Shown: positions 15,600-19,868 of the stretch, piece by piece | How the letters are laid out: every line of letters begins with the position of its first letter | Position numbering within the stretch: position 1 is the stretch's first letter | Origin: Lachnospiraceae bacterium | Lineage (GTDB): Bacteria > Bacillota > Clostridia > Lachnospirales > Lachnospiraceae | DNA: 19,868 nucleotides | Assembly (NCBI GenBank): GCA_900764225.1 | Contig: CAAFNG010000393.1 | Location: 1-19,868, forward strand | Direction of reading: 5' to 3' | Program-made: the position numbers and the translations under genes | The notes under the pieces: generated by a model | What the model was told of the DNA's origin: nothing | The model's database searches: none | Seen by the model: the letters and a program-made list of their open reading frames with translations, nothing else

Positions 15600-15631
15600 G
15601 CATCAGACCTGTTTCGAGGCAGGTCTGATGC
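15600..15631. terminator. Strong hairpin downstream of the surface-protein gene
   Basis: Perfect 12-bp stem GCATCAGACCTG / CAGGTCTGATGC with an 8-nt loop, 45 bp after the stop of the large secreted-protein gene. On the gene's own (minus) strand the stem is followed by CATAAAAAAG, not U. On the plus strand it is followed by TGTTTTTGG. It probably ends the long transcript as a stem-driven or processed terminator before the tRNA promoter, but the polarity is unexpected. Confidence 0.55.
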
Positions 15632-15676
15632 TGTTTTTGGGAAGATTTTTATAATATATTCAGAAGAAATATATGG

Positions 15677-18600
15677 CTATTTTACAGTTACTTTCACTTT
15701 CTTTGTGATTCCGTTGCTGGATACCGTAATAACAGCTGTTCCTTTTTTGATGCCTTTTACAACACCCTTGCTGCTTACTGTTGCCACTTTTGTGTTGCTG
15801 CTTGTGTAAGTGATCTTTGCATTGGAGGATGCAGTTGCTTTGATCGCAGTTGTCTTCTTTGCTTTTACACTTACTGCTGTTTTTGATGTAAGTTTTAATG
15901 TGCCTTTCTTAACTGTGATCTTGCAGGTCGCCTTATAGCTTCCACATTTTGCTGTAATTACAGTTGTTCCGGCTTTTTTGGCTGTTACTTTTCCGCTGGC
16001 ACTTACAGTTGCAACTGATTTATTGCTGCTTGTGTAGGTTACTTTTGCAGTGAGACCTGTCTTTGTCACTTTAATCTGGCTTGTTCCACCTGCAAACAAA
16101 GTACCCACAGACGCAGTGGCTTTGATCGTCGGATTCTTAACTGTAATCCTGCAGGTTGCTTTATAGCTTCCGCATTTTGCTGTAATTACAGTTGTTCCGG
16201 CTGCTTTTGCCCTTACTTTTCCATTTTTGTCTACGGACGCTACCTTTGTGTTACTGCTTGTGTAAGTTATGGTTCCGGAAAGCCCTGTTCTTGTTACTTT
16301 AATCTGGCTTGTTCTTCCTTTAAACAATGTACTTACAGACGCAGCTGCTTTGATTGTCGGATTCTTAACTGTAATCCTGCAGGTTGCTTTATAGTTTCCA
16401 CATTTTGCTGTAATTACAGTTGTTCCGGCTGCCTTTGCCGTTACTTTTCCATTTTTATCAACAGTTGCAGCTTTTGTATTACTGCTTGTGTAAGTTACGG
16501 TTCCGGAAACTCCTGTTTTTGTAGTTTTCAACGCAACTGTTGCCGGAGCTCCTTTTACATAAAGAGTTCTGGAAGTAACATTCAGCTTCACAGATGGCGT
16601 TTTTACAGTCACTTTATAAGTTGCAGTCTTTCCAATGGAAGATTTTGCTGTGATCACAGCTGTTCCGGCTGCTTTTGCTGTTACTTTTCCATTTACATCT
16701 ACTGTTGCTACTTTGGAATTGCTGGATGCGTATGTTACATCTGTGCAATTGTCACCGCTTACACTAAGCTGCTGTGTTGCACCGATATATAATGTACCGG
16801 AAGTTTTATTAAGCGCAATGGTTCCGTATACGATCTGTGCAGAAACATCTGCATAATCATCGCTGGAAACCTTAACTGTATATGTCTCGTTCTCTGCTCT
16901 TGCAGCTGCTGAATCCAGAGTTACCACGCCATTTTCTGCCACTGCATCCTGTGCAAGATATGTAGTTACGGATGCATGGCCAATACCGGTTGAATAGGAA
17001 ACAGATACTTTCGGATTCTTATATTTATCAAGATTTGTAAGCTTTACATGATTCTTATCTGTAAACTCCGGTGAAACTGCCATGGCTTCTGTTGCCTGCG
17101 GTTTGATATAAATTCCATTCTTGAACTCATATACATATGCTCCGTCAGACATAAGGTATGTGATCTTATTCACCGTTTTTCCAGCAAGACCTGCCTCCTT
17201 GGAGAAAGCAACCTCGTATACCTGAAGCCACATTTCATCCATATGACGCATTCCATATTTTGCGCCGTCGGTTGTCTCAAGAATCATTCCCTGAATTCCT
17301 GAATTCACTTCAAATGCAGCGTCATCTCTGGAATTGCGGAGATATTTTGTGCTGTTTTCTTTCACATCGATCTCATAATCTCCCCAGTGAGAAGATGTAT
17401 TCAGAACCGCTTCCGCATCTGTCACAGTCGCTTTTACATTTAATTTTGACGCACTGTAGGTTCCGTCTGCCTTAAGTGTCTTATACTGTCCCGGCTCTAT
17501 CGTCGGCAATGTATTCAACTTAATTCCTGCTGCCTCTGCATAAACACCTTTCTCCGGTACTTCACCTGCTGCCACAAGAATCTGTGCTTCTGCAAAAGTT
17601 TTCGCGTCTGTGGCAACATTTACATTCTTTACACCGGTGATCTCATAACCGTTTTCTGTCATGTTCCGGACATCGGCATTTCCAAATGCAGAACCTTTCC
17701 TTGTTGTAGCAGAAGTAACCGTGTCATATTTACGGCTCTCGGCATCTCCTGAGTAAAATTCACTGTATGTAAGCGTTGCCGTACCATAAAGTGTTCCTGT
17801 AAGTTCTTTATGTCCGTTTGCCACTTTATAGTAAACATCTGTGCCCGGAATCTGTGCATATCCTTCTGCAGCACCTTTTATCCAGTAATAAGATACTCCT
17901 GCCACTGTGATCGGTTCGCCAACCGTTGTGATATTTTTTGTCATATCTACATAATTGTCACTGGAGATCATGACCGTATAGATCTCATCGGAAGCTCTCT
18001 CAACACCTGCATCAAAAGTTACTACTCCGTCTTTTGCTTCTGCGTGGTCAACCATGTATGTGGTTTTTTTGAAATGTCCGCTTCCTGTTGTATAATATAC
18101 AGAAATCTTCGGATTTGTATATTTTTCAAGTCCCTCTATTTTAACCTGATCTGTGCTTCCTTTTACAAAAGCCGCCTGAACACTCATGCCTTCGGCTGGC
18201 TGAGCTTTTACAAACGGTGCTTGATCTCCAAACTCATATACATATGCACCATCCGGAGTAATGTATGTAACTTTTGAGATCTTTTCTCCCACAAGTCCGG
18301 AATCCTTAGAGAACGCAAGCTCATATGGCTGTACCCAGATCTCGTATGTATGGCGAAGCCCAACTTTCTTTCCGCTTGCTGTTTCAACAATAGCTCCCAG
18401 GGTATTTCCGCCTACGGCAAAAGTATCCTGTCTGGAATTGCGGAGATATGCTGTGCTGTTTTCTCTCACAACCAGCATGTAATCTCCCCAGATGGAAGGT
18501 GCCTGGATCTCTGCTGCTGCATCCGTTACCGTTGCTTTTATATCCAGCTTCGTGGCACTGTAAGTTCCATCTGCGTTCAATGTTTTATATTGTCCGACTT

Positions 18601-19411
18601 CCTGTGCAGGTGTTTCGTTCAGTGTAATTCCCGATGCTTCTGTATAAACGCCTTCTTTTGGGAGCTTGTCCGCAGCCTTCAGAACCTGTGCATCTGCATA
18701 GATATTTGCATCTACAGCAACGCTTACATTCTTAACACCCTGAATCTGATATCCGGAAGATGTTACCTCTGTGCTGTCTTCGTTTGCAAAAATCTGATTC
18801 TTGCTGGTTGTGGCAGAACTAATAGCATCATAGCCTGCCTGCGTAGTGTCACCTGCATAAAATTCTGAATAGGTCAATGTTGCAGTTCCGTACAGATTTC
18901 CTGCAAGGGCTGTCTGACCATCTGCAACTTTTACATAGACACCGGTTGTTCCGATCTGTGTATATCCTTCTGCCGGCTGCATGGACCAGAGATATTTCAC
19001 ACCTGCTACTGTGATTTCAGAAGCATCCTGAAGAACCTCTCCTGCTTCTGCCATAAACGCATCTCCGTCACTGAAAGCATCTGTAGCAGTTTCCTGTGTA
19101 TTGGCAGCTTCTTCTGTCTGAAGTTCTTCTACGGAGTCAGCCCCGTCTTCTCCCTGACTCTCTTCGGATATCTCTTCTGATTCTGCGATCTCCTCAGAAA
19201 AATCTCCATCTGGCTCTGATGAAACCTCTGAAATTTCTTCTGTCTCCGATACATCGGATGTCTCTACTGTTTCCTCCTGTGCTTCCTCACCTGCTGCATC
19301 ATTGAATACTTCTGTCTCTGATGCCATTGCAGTTACCGGCACTCCTGACGCGATCACTGCTGAGCTTAAGACCAGCGCTGCTGATTTCTTAAACAGCTTC
19401 CACTTATGCAT
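15677..19411 (-). CDS. Large secreted protein with duplicated module and five Big_2 Ig-like domains
   Basis: The protein has 1244 residues from the ATG at 19411 (AGGAGG 9 nt upstream); an upstream frame start at 19444 would overlap that ribosome site. Parts in order are a signal peptide (1-30, KKSAALVLSSAVIASGV, cleaved after AMA), an acidic Glu/Ser/Asp linker (about 31-130), and two tandem copies of a ~365-residue module (about 133-499 and 500-860). Each module opens ITVAGV and contains LYGTATLTYSEFY and SATT. Five bacterial Ig-like group 2 domains follow (about 862-1244) with TYTSSNTKVATV and GTTVITAK signatures. Three of these carry a CGSYKATC cysteine pair. No LPxTG, SLH or membrane anchor is seen at the end, so it is released or held non-covalently. 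Adhesion or glycan binding is a reasonable guess only; I cannot name the duplicated module. A terminator-like hairpin follows the stop. Confidence 0.9.
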   Translation of the reverse strand: MHKWKLFKKSAALVLSSAVIASGVPVTAMASETEVFNDAAGEEAQEETVETSDVSETEEISEVSSEPDGDFSEEIAESEEISEESQGEDGADSVEELQTEEAANTQETATDAFSDGDAFMAEAGEVLQDASEITVAGVKYLWSMQPAEGYTQIGTTGVYVKVADGQTALAGNLYGTATLTYSEFYAGDTTQAGYDAISSATTSKNQIFANEDSTEVTSSGYQIQGVKNVSVAVDANIYADAQVLKAADKLPKEGVYTEASGITLNETPAQEVGQYKTLNADGTYSATKLDIKATVTDAAAEIQAPSIWGDYMLVVRENSTAYLRNSRQDTFAVGGNTLGAIVETASGKKVGLRHTYEIWVQPYELAFSKDSGLVGEKISKVTYITPDGAYVYEFGDQAPFVKAQPAEGMSVQAAFVKGSTDQVKIEGLEKYTNPKISVYYTTGSGHFKKTTYMVDHAEAKDGVVTFDAGVERASDEIYTVMISSDNYVDMTKNITTVGEPITVAGVSYYWIKGAAEGYAQIPGTDVYYKVANGHKELTGTLYGTATLTYSEFYSGDAESRKYDTVTSATTRKGSAFGNADVRNMTENGYEITGVKNVNVATDAKTFAEAQILVAAGEVPEKGVYAEAAGIKLNTLPTIEPGQYKTLKADGTYSASKLNVKATVTDAEAVLNTSSHWGDYEIDVKENSTKYLRNSRDDAAFEVNSGIQGMILETTDGAKYGMRHMDEMWLQVYEVAFSKEAGLAGKTVNKITYLMSDGAYVYEFKNGIYIKPQATEAMAVSPEFTDKNHVKLTNLDKYKNPKVSVSYSTGIGHASVTTYLAQDAVAENGVVTLDSAAARAENETYTVKVSSDDYADVSAQIVYGTIALNKTSGTLYIGATQQLSVSGDNCTDVTYASSNSKVATVDVNGKVTAKAAGTAVITAKSSIGKTATYKVTVKTPSVKLNVTSRTLYVKGAPATVALKTTKTGVSGTVTYTSSNTKAATVDKNGKVTAKAAGTTVITAKCGNYKATCRITVKNPTIKAAASVSTLFKGRTSQIKVTRTGLSGTITYTSSNTKVASVDKNGKVRAKAAGTTVITAKCGSYKATCRITVKNPTIKATASVGTLFAGGTSQIKVTKTGLTAKVTYTSSNKSVATVSASGKVTAKKAGTTVITAKCGSYKATCKITVKKGTLKLTSKTAVSVKAKKTTAIKATASSNAKITYTSSNTKVATVSSKGVVKGIKKGTAVITVSSNGITKKVKVTVK
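15905..16590 (-). repeat. Tandem 228-bp coding repeats (Big_2 domains)
   Basis: Three successive near-identical units are anchored at GCTGTAATTACA, found at 15951, 16179 and 16407, a period of exactly 228 bp or 76 codons. More diverged fourth and fifth units flank them. Nucleotide conservation beyond the protein level suggests recent duplication or gene conversion, and the array could vary in copy number between strains. Confidence 0.8.
16832..19015 (-). repeat. Tandem duplication of a ~365-codon module
   Basis: Two successive copies, about 17915-19015 and 16832-17914, inside the secreted-protein gene. In the first 55 residues I aligned by eye about two-thirds are identical. The copies are more diverged than the 228-bp Ig-like repeats, so this duplication is older. 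Boundaries are approximate. Confidence 0.75.
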
Positions 19412-19501
19412 ACTTTGCATCCTCCTCTTTGTCTGTTGCGACAATTATTTTTTGTGAAATTTTTTTCTGCAAGATATGCAATAGGGTCACGTTCCGCAGA
19501 A

Positions 19502-19563
19502 GTGCTCTATCAAGCACAGTTAGTTTGTTAAGACTAACATACCGTGATTTTACCAACTTTCAA
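19502..19563 (-). promoter_or_regulatory. Candidate promoter and operator of the secreted-protein gene
   Basis: On the minus strand: -35 TTGAAA (19558-19563), 16-nt spacer, -10 TATGTT (19536-19541). A dyad GTTAGT / ACTAAC (19519-19538) overlaps the -10, and GTGCT / AGCAC (19502-19517) follows it. The dyads could be operators or leader stems. The leader to the ATG is about 120 nt. The rest of the 245-bp gap is A/T-rich and shows nothing else I can name. Confidence 0.4.
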
Positions 19564-19656
19564 ATTATTTGTCCATACAGCCCGGCGCAAAAAACCTTTT
19601 TATAATTGTTGTTTTTTTCTCATTATCAGATTATTTTTCGAATTTTCTATATAATT

Positions 19657-19868
19657 CTATTCCCAGCGGCTCTTCTGCTCTTCACAGATACTGTTCCACT
19701 GACAGCTGCCGCAGATTTCCCCTCGCTTACCATCCGCGAGAATCTTTTTCTGCACCAGCTCCGTAAATTCCTGAAATTCCAGAACCTGACCGGCCTTTAG
19801 TCCACATCTCTCCAGCACAGCATTATCGTATTCCACCACATGTTCACCAGGTGTACAATGTCCGCCGC
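19657..19868 (-). CDS. DUF1284-like cysteine-rich protein, 3' end (5' end outside window)
   Basis: Only the last 70 codons are in the window; the frame stays open through the window edge upstream of an internal GTG at 19839, so the gene is incomplete at its 5' end. The visible residues are GGHCTPGEHVVEYDNAVLER, then CGLKAGQVLEFQEF and GEICGSCQWNSICEE. The CTPGE...YDNAVLE and CGxCQWxxIC pattern is what I know from DUF1284 proteins, whose cysteines probably bind a metal or iron-sulfur cluster. The role is unknown. It is on the same strand as the secreted-protein gene but 245 bp away, with a candidate promoter between, so it is probably a separate unit. Confidence 0.75.
   Translation of the reverse strand, partial: GGHCTPGEHVVEYDNAVLERCGLKAGQVLEFQEFTELVQKKILADGKRGEICGSCQWNSICEEQKSRWE

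Noticed and set aside
15905..16590. Regular DNA repeats that might suggest a CRISPR or satellite array
   Set aside because: The period is exactly 76 codons and the repeats are in frame inside a Big_2 protein gene; there are no unique spacers.
19412..19656. Possible riboswitch in the leader of the secreted-protein gene
   Set aside because: Only short dyads are present and I recognise no riboswitch core; kept as a candidate promoter/operator only.

Overview
The window looks like a chromosomal segment of an anaerobic, low-to-mid GC Firmicute, most likely a gut Lachnospiraceae (Blautia/Dorea/Coprococcus-like). The basis is the protein style, strong AGGAGG ribosome sites, TTGACA-17-TATAAT promoters, a large Bacillus/Clostridium-type SRP RNA, a glycyl-radical-type activase, and a Lachnospiraceae-type protein of unknown function. 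Nearly all genes are on the minus strand. The exceptions are the SRP RNA (+) and the nrdG-like radical SAM gene (+). No insertion sequence, phage gene or CRISPR array was seen.

Region 1 (1-6850) is housekeeping. On the minus strand, in transcription order, it holds tadA, yqeY, pfkA, dnaX, ybaB/ebfC, recR and a LacI-family regulator. The tadA / SRP RNA / dnaX / ybaB / recR set is the classic Firmicutes neighbourhood. Here pfkA and yqeY are inserted, and the SRP RNA points the opposite way to the protein genes.

Region 2 (6860-13300) is a catabolic locus. An AraC-type regulator is followed by a probable operon of a GPH-type sugar:cation symporter, a nucleoside-hydrolase-like protein with an altered metal motif, a ROK sugar kinase, and a GH1 enzyme with the phosphate-binding features of 6-phospho-beta-glucosidases. 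It ends in a strong terminator. An 11-bp direct repeat with 23-bp period overlaps the expected -35 position and is the best operator candidate for the AraC regulator. My inference is a PTS-independent route: import, phosphorylation by the ROK kinase, then hydrolysis by GH1. The nucleoside-hydrolase-like protein suggests an unusual substrate. This is the best candidate here for an undescribed system.

Region 3 (13300-15480) holds the divergent nrdG-like activase, a convergent Lachnospiraceae-type hypothetical whose terminator lies inside the nrdG coding sequence, and tRNA-Pro(CGG) with its own consensus promoter and terminator.

Region 4 (15480-19868) holds a 1244-residue secreted protein and the 3' end of a DUF1284-like cysteine-rich protein that runs off the window. 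The secreted protein has a signal peptide, an acidic linker, two tandem copies of a ~365-residue module, and five Big_2 Ig-like domains.
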